Of a DNA stretch of 64,000 nt, positions 33,640 through 44,649 are shown one piece after another (position 1 is the stretch's first letter; every line of letters starts with the position of its first letter). Origin of the DNA: Symbiodinium kawagutii (Eukaryota; Sar; Dinophyceae; Suessiales; Symbiodiniaceae); NCBI GenBank assembly GCA_009767595.1, contig VSDK01018159.1, positions 9,512 to 73,511 of the forward strand. The letters run 5' to 3'. The notes under the pieces were generated by a model. The model was not told where the DNA came from and searched no databases. It saw nothing but the letters and a program-made list of their open reading frames with translations. The position numbers and the translations under genes are program-made.

Positions 33640-34855
33640 GAGCCCGAAAACCCTCCCGCCAAAAAAAGGACCCAGTCTTCGCTAAGCTAAGCAAGCCTTC
33701 GGAAACTGCGACAGACAACAAGTGACTTCAAGTGGCTTCTGGCTGCTGCAAACACAAAGGACTGACGGAGGACTGAGGACTGAGGATGAGGATGAGAACA
33801 AAAAGAATCAAAGGATCACACACTGATCACCACAAATGATTTTGCAATGATCAATGATTTAATCTAGTGAAGCTGAGATATCTGCCATGGCTGCGACATA
33901 TCTCAATCAAATGTTTGGTAAATTGATTAATGAAATGACTCTCAAAGCAATGTTCCTCTTGGTCGGGCCCTGAATTGGGAAAAAATCAGTCGTTAGCATT
34001 TTTGATTCAAGCATATTCTTGCTGATTGCATAGTTGTCGAGCATTGCATGCTCCAATGCTAATGCAAACTCTTTCCACATGTTTCCACATCGCTGATCTG
34101 TTTTCCAAGATCTCTCGTGTTTTCGATTTTCTTGTCCACTCTGACTGCTGCCCTTTGTGCGCTGGTCACATCAAGAGACGGGTCAGTCTGCTGAAGTTAA
34201 TGACCAAACAAGCAACCAAAAATGCATTGCCACTGCTGATTGCGGCATACCTACGGCCACAGACCGTGGCCAGGCTGCCACGAAAGTCTAGTGACTAGTG
34301 GCCGGCCAAAACTGATAATTGAATTAGCACCCCTAGGGGCCCAACACAATGGTGAACATGTGCGTTGCCACCATTGGTTTACTTATCAAAGGGTCCAACG
34401 GCCATCTTGCAAATCACAAAAGGCCAAACCCAGGAGAAACTCTGTGTTCCAAATGCACCGCCGCTACAACAAGCACCACAGAAGCCAGATTCGTATACGA
34501 TAACGTGTTGTTATATAACTTGTCAACTTGTTGACGTGTTAACCATTTTACTGCAATTCAATGTATAATGTATCAATGTATCACTGTTCAAACCACTAGC
34601 CAAAGCAAACAAAAACAATTGTGTGTGTGTGACAGGTGACAGGTGTGGCGTGCCATTTCCTGACGATTGGTTGGCTCGCAAGGAGAATAGCATCCAGGAT
34701 TTCAAGAATCGTTGCAGCGAGGCACAATGTCACAAAGAAGTTTCTCAGTCTTATTGGAAGCAGCTTCATGGAGTTCAAGAAGCTACATAGAGTGGCTCAA
34801 CCGTTAAGAGCCGAGCCACATAACAACGGTCAAATTGACCAAAACTCGCTCACTC
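33640..34855. other. Intergenic, no recognisable gene
   Basis: The gap between two minus-strand genes. The ORF at 34596-34778 on the minus strand has a hydrophobic run but no partner exon; nothing else stands out. Confidence 0.4.
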
Positions 34856-34857
34856 AC

Positions 34858-36814
34858 TCACTCACGCGTTTGGCCCAAAGGCCCAAAGATGGGAAGGGTC
34901 AGCAGAATGTAACCAAGCGCCAATCCCACAGAGACGATGTGCATAGTGTTCCCAGCCATTCCGCCTTTGTTCAAAAACATGGCAAAACCTAAAGGACACT
35001 TTCCACAAGAACAGAAACAGGAAGAAAGCCAGCCTGTAGGCTAGCAACATGGTTCTAAAAATCCTTGAAACTTCAGACCCATATAGAAGCCTACAGACCC
35101 TGCACCCTAGACTGAACTGATGCGCGCTGCGCTCAATCGCAACCATGGGAAATCACTCGTATTTGAATCTGCAACTAGCCTTTAAGTTAAGCAAGTTCCG
35201 ACAACATCAACACATTGGATCAAACAAGTCGAGCAAGTGAATTGCGGTTGATTCCAGTTTCCTTTGCATTTCACATCAAAAACAGAAAATATGATCGCTA
35301 TATGACCGATCATCATCCCTCCAACATTGACTCCAACATCATGAAGTGCCTGGAACACAGAATCACGATGACAGATTGCCACTACATCAACTGAGCTAAT
35401 GAGAACACGCAGCCACGGCACATTGCGAGGATCGAGAGCGCCCAGATGCGCCCAGGAACATTCGTTTGGAAACTGGAGACAGGCCGAAGGCGCCCGTCCT
35501 TGTCTTTTGCCCAAGGCACTGCTGACTCATTCCCATACACAGGCACCCCCTGCGCAACAGGGAGTTCCTGCGGCGTCAACCAACGTGGAAAGATCATATA
35601 GTCTGCAGGTCCTGCATGGCGGGCTTAGAAATTCAGAAAGCAAGGAACTCTCAAGTTAGGTACCCATTAACTTGAATCATTGGCTCATTATGTAGATCTT
35701 AACCATTGCGACAACAAATAAAACTGAAACAAATCCCAGAAGGGGGCCAAAGGCCCGAGGAGAAAGCTACAAACACAACACCATTCAACACCATGTGAAG
35801 CTGACCTAGCCTGTGATGTGATCACCAAACGCAGGCAGCTCGATGCTGCGCCGGCTGTTGGAGATGTGATACATGGATGCGTCCACCCAAAGCCTCAGCG
35901 GAAATGTTCTGAGGGTTGTTTCAGTCTCTCAATTGCTTTTGCAGTCTGTGTGTGTGCATGTTCCTAGTCTTGGCGCACAATTATAAAATGTCTTGTTCCG
36001 AACAATTTGTTGCCTTTTTCTTCAATCTCTCTGCGCACTGTTGAACCTGCATATGGTATGCACAAAAAAGGAAAGAATATGCAGGTTACACAATATATCA
36101 TATATATATATATTACCATGATTAAATATGTACCTACATCTGTTTGCTGCAATAAGTATTTAATTGCCATCCCAGAACGGCAGCGGTTAAACTGCAATGC
36201 GCCAGTGTGCCCAATGAACTCCGTTACCACATACTGCAAAGTCATGCCTTGCACAAAGTAGTATAGCATAGTGGTGTGCATTGCATGTCATCATTGATTG
36301 GTTTAGAGTGTAGATGTGTATAGTGCATCTGTGCATTCAGGTAATCAAGTAATACAGTAACCAATAAAACGCCACCAAGAAACATCGAGGTGCTCTTGAT
36401 GATGGTTCCCAATTCTGACTCAGGTTGTAGCTGCGGCGGTAGCCAACTTTCCTCTGGTAGCGCAGAAGCGCATCGAACCTAGCAGGCAGTCGACAAAGCA
36501 GCAACAACAACAACGACGACAACAACAACAACATCAACATCAACGGCACCAACAACTACGACAACAACAACAACAACTCTACTACAACAGCAGCAACAAC
36601 AGCAACAACAACAACAGCAACAACAACAACAACAACAACACATAGCGTTTGTTCAACCAACAACCAACAACCAACAACCAACAACCAACAACCAACAACC
36701 AACAACGTTTGAACAAAACGAGGGTGAACGAAACCTTGCTGAAACCACATTCTCAAACATGTTTCGTTCACCCCTCCAATTCGTAACAACAACAACAACC
36801 AATAACCACAACAA

Positions 36815-36867
<53 letters not shown>

Positions 36868-39583
36868 CACAACAAGAACCACAACAACGACAACAACAAC
36901 AACGAGAATAACCACAACTGCTTTGCACCGCCATTTTGTGGGTATTGTTGTATGTCTTTGTCCGGCACTGCTTCAATGCAAATTCAACTTATTAGCTACT
37001 GAAGGTATGGACATTTGCTGCGTTGGCATTGACCATAGTATAGTAGGCCAATTAGAACAACAATGGGATGGCCTGGTCATTGGAAGAGAAACATCCAGCA
37101 AAGACAGGGAATCAATCAATGTTAATCTCAACAATTTCTTGCGAAACAAAATGCAAAGCGAGGCACTCGCGCTCTGACAACGCCTGCAACATAGTATCCT
37201 CCAGGGATTGCGGACCAGAGAGGTCCCGCTCGTCAGCCCACCCGCTGGTTCTGCGGTTCTCAGCCTTAGATATCAACACAGATATGATATGATATCAATC
37301 AATCAATCCAGCAACTGATGGCAACCGATTACTAAATACCAAGTAATGATGATCAGTTGTCAACCAGTTGTCATCGCGACTGACAAACTCAACTTCACAC
37401 ACAGCATGGCAGCCATTCTGATATCGTTTTCACTTACAGGAAATAGCTATATCAACAACAAGGCAAAAGTAGCTTTTGATCAGTGCAGCAGCTTGACCTA
37501 GCAGGTGGACAAGTAACCCACGCAAGGTCTGCCAACACATCCTGCAAGGGCGAAACCATGTACGATCGCCAAGTGAACTCTGTCTGACGGCGCATCTGGT
37601 TGAACCAAGTTTGCATGCTCATTTTCTTCGCTAGAACAGCCGCAGGAAACCTCAGCCCCACAAGACAGAACGCAACAATAACCCTGCACCTGACTCGGAT
37701 GTCTGTGGGCATTCTGGGGAATTCTGATATGCCGGTAAACGAACTAGCATGACGACCCTTGCCTGGGCATCCCAGAATAGTCGAGTTTGTATTTAGTTGT
37801 CAAGCAGAGCGACTGTCTATGTACGAGTTGACATCTGTGTTGTTCAAAGGTTCGGTCAATCTTTGAGTCTTTGAATAACTGATAAAAATCAGGTGTAGAC
37901 TTAGGAAGACATTCTCTTGAAACGGCCGGACATTATCACCCCTCATCAGCCCCTCATCCAGAAAAGCGGCGCTTCTTTCAGCAAGAGCAAATTGTAGCGA
38001 CGCTGTCGCTTGGTGGCAAAGCCATGGGAGGTCGGGCATGTCAAGATCGATTCGCGGAAATAGAGGTCAGAGAAAACTTCATCGAGGATATTGAAATCCT
38101 GTTCCTTCACCTGGGCCATGCCGCAAAAATATTATTTTCTCTTTACGATATTTAAAATCCGTTGTAGCTGTAGATGAAAACTGTTGGCACTGAATTGCAA
38201 CTATACTGCGTAGGCTGCCTAACTCTTTGCTCCTATGCTCAATGTTTTCTTGGATGATGTTTCACACATGTTGAGTCTGCGTCAATCTACTTCCACAAGG
38301 ATCCTCATAGTCCAGACCTGCAACCACACACCTGCCAACAGGAGTGGACAAGATACATTCTCCATCAAAATGACTTTCTCACGTTGCACGCGTCTCTGGC
38401 CGCACCAGGCAGCAAAATGCTTGTAGGTCGGGCCGTCCCGGCCTTTCTGCATGCCCATCGAACTCCAATCAACGCATGGGGGGCCCGCAACATGCACATT
38501 TCCCCGCGGGTATGGGCATTGCTGGTGGTGATGATCACACCAAGCCGTCTCAGTGACAATGTTTGTGCCAGATCGCAGCCTCAGTCCCCAGCAGCCCTGA
38601 TGGTTCTGAACAGTCAGCTGTTGCAAGTTGTATTCTCAAGAAATTCAAATCATTTCGAATAGTCGCAAAACAAACATGAACAAAATAAACAAACAACATT
38701 TGGTATTGCATGTTGGACATTTGCCACAAATGCCAAAAAGTGTATGAATCAATGAATGATGAATGTTCAATGGTTCCCAGTCCAGTCCAGTAGAAAGCTG
38801 CAGTTGCTAGATGTATATTATGATGTATACAAGAAATTGCAATAGTACAAGTACAGTGTTCTGTCTGAGCATACAAATTGTCTGAAACATGTGCAACCAA
38901 TGCGCTTTTCCATCAGTTGTCTCCCGGACAGCTTGCGAAACTCTGGCCGCACGAACTCAAAGATGTCTCGAAACAAGCAGTCTGGACGACTGGGGTGGTT
39001 GTTCAACTCCCTGATGGCAGCATTGCACCATTCAATGGCGCCAGCGTGCCACGCTCCTCCAACATCAGGATAAGACGCATTCCTCACAGTACACCGTACG
39101 GCCTGTCCAGGATTTGCAAACGTCAAGCTACCAACTGTCCATGATTTTCCGATTTGGTGACTATCCGTGCTCATGACAGCCACTAAACAAACAACCGGTT
39201 CAAATCAGCAACATGGCAAACTGATTGAACAAATCAGGACTCATGTTAGAAATACAATGTTTGTTTGTAGGAAGGCATGACTGACGTAAACATTTTTGTT
39301 CATACCGACATATCCAATGCTTTACATGGTTAAAACCTCTTTTGAGCCCACTACAGCCAGCACAAGGCTTGTACATATGGAAAGTCTTTATGGTATGCTC
39401 ACTGTCTGTCGGTATGTCTGTATGTTGAAGAGTGTTGGTTGCTCACGCACCTTCGCGGTTTGCTCGATCATACCCAGCGCCACACCTGGAGCATCCAGAC
39501 CGCTAAATGCCGTGGTGTAAACAACATAGCGTAGGCGGTGTAGCAGCTCATCGGCTACCTCACTCACGCATGCCCGGTGAAAT
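34858..39583 (-). CDS. Intron-rich C5-cytosine methyltransferase
   Basis: Motifs I, IV, VI, VIII, IX and X of the C5-MTase family are recognisable in order over about ten exons. About 39583-39451: YTTAFSGLDAPGVALGMIEQ, motif I, ending at a strong donor AAG|GTGCGTGAG. About 39160-38890: AIEWCNAAIRELNNHP then RDIFEFV, matching motifs II-III. About 38600-38332: VHVAGPPCVDWSSMG (motif IV with the catalytic cysteine) and KVILMENV (motif VI). About 38115-37960: DFNILDEVFSDLYF and FATKRQRRYNLLLL (motif VIII). About 37690-37505, 37265-37080, 36490-36390 and 35915-35820: probable target-recognition region. About 35597-35390: PRWLTPQELPVAQGVPVYGN (motif IX). About 34985-34858: GGMAGNTMHIVSVGLALGY (motif X), then TGA. 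The product should transfer a methyl group from S-adenosylmethionine to cytosine in DNA (or RNA). N-terminal exons upstream of 39.6 kb were not identified. Confidence 0.75.
36495..36910. repeat. (CAA)n tract with CAACAACCAA decamers
   Basis: Two long CAA runs (36500-36640 and 36783-36905) surround ACCAACAACC repeats (36655-36710) and a duplicated GTTTGAACAAAACGAGGG/TGTTTCGTTCACCC stretch in inverted orientation. The block lies in an intron of the methyltransferase gene. Confidence 0.9.
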
Positions 39584-39589
39584 CATTAA

Positions 39590-40352
39590 CTACAAAATCT
39601 GCATCCCCGCATCACCAGTGCCATTCCTTCGAATGCGGCATCCATACAACGTGGACCTTTCCAGTTATTGGTGATTAAGAAGTCAAACAGCTAGGGCTGC
39701 CATTGCAGTTCCACCATATCTGTGCACTTTGACTACAAGACAGGGGGGTTGCGACGCCAGCTCACCAGGCACAAGGGAAAAAAAAAACCTTCTTGGAAGG
39801 GGAAAAAAAAACCTTGTGCACTGGGAGGCGAAGCCCCCACTGACCCCTGAGCCAAAAAAAAATCACATGGGGACACCCTGGTGCCTTAGGCAGAACCAAG
39901 GGATGGAATCCCACGTGGGCTAAAATACCATCCATAATCCACATTCAATTAATGTTCATATGTTTCCATGATAAACATTGAATCGATTCAATCGTCTCAA
40001 GCCCTGATGGCCACGGCTCCTCAACAAAAGCTCGATGTAGTCTACCCTCAATGAAGGAATCAACTTAGTTCTTACACCAAAAGGTTAAAGCAAACAGCAA
40101 AGAGAGCTATAAACCAAAGGAGGTGCCCGAAACTGTCTTAAAACACACCTTTGAAACAAGCTTTCGGGCACCCGAAGTATGAAAATCATTTGTTCTTAGA
40201 TTTTAGTAGGGCAACAGAAACATTGTCAAAGCAGCATAGATATAAACAACACATGCTAGCACAGTAGAATGAGAATGGTCGCAATGATCGAGAATAGTAC
40301 AAACAATCGTTACTTCTACTGCTGTTGGTGTTTTTGTTGCTACCATGGCGGC
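39590..40352. other. No assigned gene
   Basis: A minus-strand segment around 39700-39600 (NNWKGPRCMDAAFEGMALV) is open but is separated from motif I of the methyltransferase by in-frame stops, so I did not join it. Two GGGAAAAAAAAACCTT units lie at 39775-39812. Confidence 0.35.
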
Positions 40353-40985
40353 CTAAGTGTTGCAAGGCGCATGATCCTCCACCAGGAAGGACGGCATCTG
40401 CCGCAACTCAAGCTTAGACTTGGGGCTGTGCATGCACTCGTTTGCAGAAACACTCAAGTCCTGAAGCTTCTCCGTGGCTTTCTCGATCATGTACAATGGC
40501 CAGCTGTTCGCACATGCAAGACTGTGGCACTTGAATTTGCCCATCTCTTCCCTACGAGCATCCTCTGCCATCATTTCATCAAATGCTTTGCGATCATATG
40601 GTGCATTGAAAGGTGGCACTGGCGCGGTCGGTTCCGCACCTGAGCTTGAACTACTGGGCGGTTCCACTGCCACAGCATTGCTTGGATCACTTGGTGGTTC
40701 CACTGCTACAGCATTGCTTGGATCACTTGGTGGTTCCACTGCTACAGCATTGCTTGGATCACTTGGTGGTTCCACTGCTACAGCATTGCTTGGATCACTG
40801 GACGGTTCCACTGCCACAGCCTGGATTGGATCAAAGGGCGGTACTGGCGGTACCGCTGCCACAGCTTGCGGCAGTGCAGCTGCTGCGGCGTTGTGTGAAA
40901 CGCCACACTGCAAACAACTTCCACCACCAACATGGTTGAACATCTGACACAAACGTTTCGAGGGACGATCCATGTCCGTATGTAT
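40353..40985 (-). CDS. Exon with 12-residue Pro/Ser/Val repeat, unidentified
   Basis: The frame contains CLQCGVSHN, an alanine-rich run, four copies of SDPSNAVAVEPP, then YDRKAFDEMMAEDARREEM and a cysteine-containing C-terminal part ending at a TAG. An ATG at 40973 is a possible start. A candidate donor, CTTCCTG|GTGGAG, occurs before the stop. It lies on the same strand 0.8 kb upstream of the methyltransferase motif I exon and could be its N-terminal exon or a separate gene. No domain is recognised. Confidence 0.4.
   Translation of the reverse strand: MHTDMDRPSKRLCQMFNHVGGGSCLQCGVSHNAAAAALPQAVAAVPPVPPFDPIQAVAVEPSSDPSNAVAVEPPSDPSNAVAVEPPSDPSNAVAVEPPSDPSNAVAVEPPSSSSSGAEPTAPVPPFNAPYDRKAFDEMMAEDARREEMGKFKCHSLACANSWPLYMIEKATEKLQDLSVSANECMHSPKSKLELRQMPSFLVEDHAPCNT
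40655..40812. repeat. 36-bp coding minisatellite
   Basis: GGTTCCACTGC(C/T)ACAGCATTGCTTGGATCACTTGGT-type units repeat four times with few changes. The 36-bp period keeps the minus-strand frame open and encodes the 12-residue repeat. Confidence 0.9.
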
Positions 40986-41059
40986 GTCTGGATGCACGGG
41001 CTGAAACTTTGCACGGGCTACCTTGAGAAGGTGTGAGCTAAGAGACAAATCTAGCATTG

Positions 41060-41930
41060 CAAAGCTTCAAGTTTGCAAGCAAAGCGCGAAAGAAATATGC
41101 ACAACCACCTCAACATGAAATATAAGAAATATGAGCTGGTCCAACCAGAATAAGCATAACAAATCATAGACTTGCACGTGTGTTGAAAAATATGTACAAG
41201 CACAAGTTCGTACATACACATGGAATCACAGGGACAAGCAAACAAACAAGAGTGACGCAAAAGGAAACAAACACTAGCAGCAACATTCAAAGATGTAAAT
41301 TTTGATCTTATGATACAGTTTCAAGTTGTAAATTAATAACATATAGTTACTGGCTCCAAAATATGATTCGAAGGTTGATTGGGCGCCCTAGCTGAGATTG
41401 TTGAACACATAAGAACTGGTTAGTTGCATTAGGTGTATCAGCTTGTAATCGGTGTTGTTGTTGTTTGGTTGTTGTTTACGGTCAGATTCAGTTCTGCTGC
41501 TGCAAATTTCACATATCATGGTGATTGATCTGACTAAACGAATTCAATCAACATTGTTCCATTGGTGGATCCAACAATCTAATCGAACAATACAATGCAG
41601 CATTCAAAAGTTGAATGAGTAGCTTGATTGAAAGTGTTTGATTGAAATAACCAAGTGATTAGTTTGTTTCAGTACGTTTTATTAAGCAAGTTGTTTGTTT
41701 GGTTGGTTTAATTGGCTAACTCATGAATATGATCAAAAAACATAATTCAAACACTTTGATCGAACAGCTACGGGCTGATCACACAACCCGATCCAGCATT
41801 CTGATCAAGTAACTTAACCAATTAGGTTGATAGATTAACTCTATCAATCAGTATGATCACTTAACATGTTTACTTGAAATCATTAATCAAGCTTATCTTG
41901 TTCTAGCAATATGATGGGTTGCCCCGATCG
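41060..41930. other. No recognisable gene, A/T-rich
   Basis: Sequence rich in TTGATT/TGATCA words with no motif-bearing frame. Confidence 0.5.
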
Positions 41931-41934
41931 AGCT

Positions 41935-42594
41935 GTCTAACCAGGCAGCCTGATTGATCAGCCTGATCGAGCGGCCTGATTGACCAGCCCGATCGAGCGG
42001 CCTGATCGATCAGCCTGATCGAGCAGCCTGATCGAGCGGCGTGATCGAGCAGCCTGATCGATCAGCCCGATCGAGCAGCTTGATCGAGCGACCCGATCGA
42101 GCAGCCTGATCGAGCGGCCTGATCGAGCAGCCTGATTGAGCAGCTTGATGGAACAGCTTTGATCGAGCGGCCTGATCGAGCAGTCTGATCAAGCAGCTTG
42201 ATCGAACAGCCTGATCGAGTGGCCTGATCAAGATGCTTGATCGATCAACCTGATAGATCACCTAGCTCGAATGGTTTGGCGAATCAACATGATCAATTAA
42301 CCTGTTCGATGGAGCTGCTCAAACACCCTGCTGATCGAGCAGCTTGATCGAGCGACCCGATCGAGCAGCCTGATCGAGCGGCCTGATCGAGCAGCCTGAT
42401 TGAGCAGCTTGATGGAACAGCTTTGATCGAGCGGCCTGATCGAGCAGTCTGATCAAGCAGCTTGATCGAACAGCCTGATCGAGTGGCCTGATCAAGATGC
42501 TTGATCGATCAACCTGATAGATCACCTAGCTCGAATGGTTTGGCGAATCAACATGATCAATTAACCTGTTCGATGGAGCTGCTCAAACACCCTG
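41935..42594. repeat. 13-bp GATCGAGCAGCCT repeats with a 264-bp tandem duplication
   Basis: About 25 units of GATCGAGC(A/G)GCCT fill the block. A 264-bp segment (about 42067-42330) is repeated almost exactly at about 42331-42594, both copies ending in GGAGCTGCTCAAACACCCTG. Two identical minus-strand ORFs start 264 bp apart only because of this duplication. Confidence 0.9.
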
Positions 42595-42599
42595 ATCAA

Positions 42600-43364
42600 G
42601 CAACATAATCAAATAATACTTATACTTAGTATTTTCGTTTCATTTAGTTGAATAATTGAATCAACAAGTTTGAACACATAAATGTTTTACGGAACATCAC
42701 TAGGTTGTTTGAACAGCCTAATGACAATGTAGATTAATTAATCAAGAATGAAATATGATATGGATTGATATGGTTTTCAATGTTGCATTGATGTTTTTCT
42801 ATTTGTTAGACATTTTACTTATTTGATGGCTTTTGTATTAATATGTTTTGATAAATAAACAAATATTTAAATGAATTTATATATTTATATATATTGAAAA
42901 AATGTATACATATGTTTTGAAACATGTGTTCCTGTATTTAAAAATATATAAACATATATTTAAATACATATATAACACTATATATATATATATATCAATC
43001 TTTGGTTTTTCAATTCACACCGACACCGGTGCGGAGCCGTTTAGCTGTGCCAGGACACCGCCACAAGCAAATTACCAATTAATCAATGGTCAAAGGCAGG
43101 TGGAGAGCCGATAACCGCCAAGCAGACTGCAAAGCAGCCGCCGTACAGTAGATTGCAGGACGAATAGTGTGGGTGGAAATGGCATTTGATTGAAAGAGCC
43201 ATTGATCTGGCAGAGTAATAACAGAACGGCCTTCCCTAATGTTGGGCAGTATCGAGAATGCACCTTGCTCAAAGGTAACCCCAGCCCGTTCAATCTAGGA
43301 TGGATCTCTTGACCTAGCCGTCGGGTACAAGGTTTCATCACTGGACGGACAATAGTAGCCCATT
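42600..43364. other. No recognisable gene
   Basis: From 42600 to 43005 the sequence is strongly A/T rich with (TA) runs. From there to 43364 composition is normal but no motif is seen. Confidence 0.45.
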
Positions 43365-44625
43365 TCAGCGGCTACGAAAACCATTGAATGATGTCACTGC
43401 CTGGAAAGCCCCAGGTCTACTGGGCCCCAACACGAGCCAACTTAGTTTTGCCTTTATACGGGCCAACGCACCTAGTAGTGCTTCACAGCCAACTTTCGCT
43501 TGCAGGCACATGACAGCATTGCAATGGCAGAATTGCTCAATATGTGATTGTGGATACATTTTTCTTGAGACATTTCTGATAGCTATATAACTGGCAGACT
43601 TCACATGCAGAATTATTGCATTCGTGTTGATAAACTTCCCGCTGGTTTGTTGACAAGCACACAGTGACTGCTGGTTCCCTCGAGGTCTTTTTCCATACAC
43701 AAGTGGCTTTCCACTGGTTGTGTTCGAACAAAAACGTGTTGCAATCATATTCCAACAATTTGATGTGACACTGCGTCACTTGATAATGCAATGAGTTTAG
43801 AAATATATGATGCGTGTTTATAGCTAACAGTTGCATCATTGAAGGACAAACAACACGACAATCCAATCCAAACATGAATGCGCTACCACCATACCTCTAA
43901 AAACAATACAGGAAACAATTTCTTCGCGTGCACCATGCTATCCAAGGCAGAAACAACCAAAGCCAGAACAGCATCGCAGGAAAACAATCAAACAAACAAA
44001 CAAACAAACAAACAAACAAACAAACAAACAAACAGACAGACAAACAAACTAAGAAACAAACTACAGTAACAAACCAAAACATAAACAGACGTTACAAAAA
44101 AAGGAGGTCGCAAATAAACAGAGGTTACAAAAACAAGCACACGGCACAGAGGTTGACAAGCAAGCAAGCAAGCAAACAAATAAACAGAGGTTACAAAAAT
44201 GTTTACACATTCATTCACTCAGATGCACACGCAAAGCCAATTCACTCACTGCCAATCAGACACTCAATCGCACAAAGGAATGGCAATAATGTTTTGCTTT
44301 ATCCATGCCTTGTGTCGGTCGAAATAGACACTTCCTTTGCTGGTCACAACGAACCACCTTTACATCCAAGAAGAAGTGTTCCTGCTGGCTCTTTACACTA
44401 CTGGCCGGACAAACCAGAGCAAATTTCATTGTTCCTGGTTGTTCCTGGAATTATTCCCGGAAAGAGAACCTCATGTCGGTTTAAAACCGCCAACACAATA
44501 TAATCTTGTATTGTTTTGTATTAATTGGGTTTTTCCTTTCGGGAAAAGGAATCATTGGGTCGTTGAGTCGTTGAGTCAGTTGAGTCAAAGTTTGCTGATA
44601 ATTACAAAAACATATTTGGTGACTG
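43365..44625. other. Mostly unassigned; AAAC microsatellite
   Basis: A minus-strand frame at 43365-43748 is coding-like (EALLGALARIKAKLSWLVLG) but has no known domain. An (AAAC)n tract lies at 43989-44050 with related AAGC units to 44180, including three ATAAACAGAGGTTACAAAAA repeats. Confidence 0.4.
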
Positions 44626-44649
44626 GCTTACTGATCATCTGACGTTTTG

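Noticed and set aside
36556..36976. Val/Cys-rich ORFs
   Set aside because: They translate the CAA tract in an intron.
39590..39720. Extension of the methyltransferase motif I exon upstream
   Set aside because: Two in-frame stops (TAA TGA) separate the segments and no believable intron is short enough.
39842..39870. CTGAGCCAAAAAAAA as a second spliced-leader relict
   Set aside because: Only about nine bases match, one base is off at the start, and no reading frame follows on the minus strand.
42010..42525. Two identical 'proteins' MIYQVDRSS...
   Set aside because: They arise from the 264-bp tandem duplication of a 13-bp repeat.
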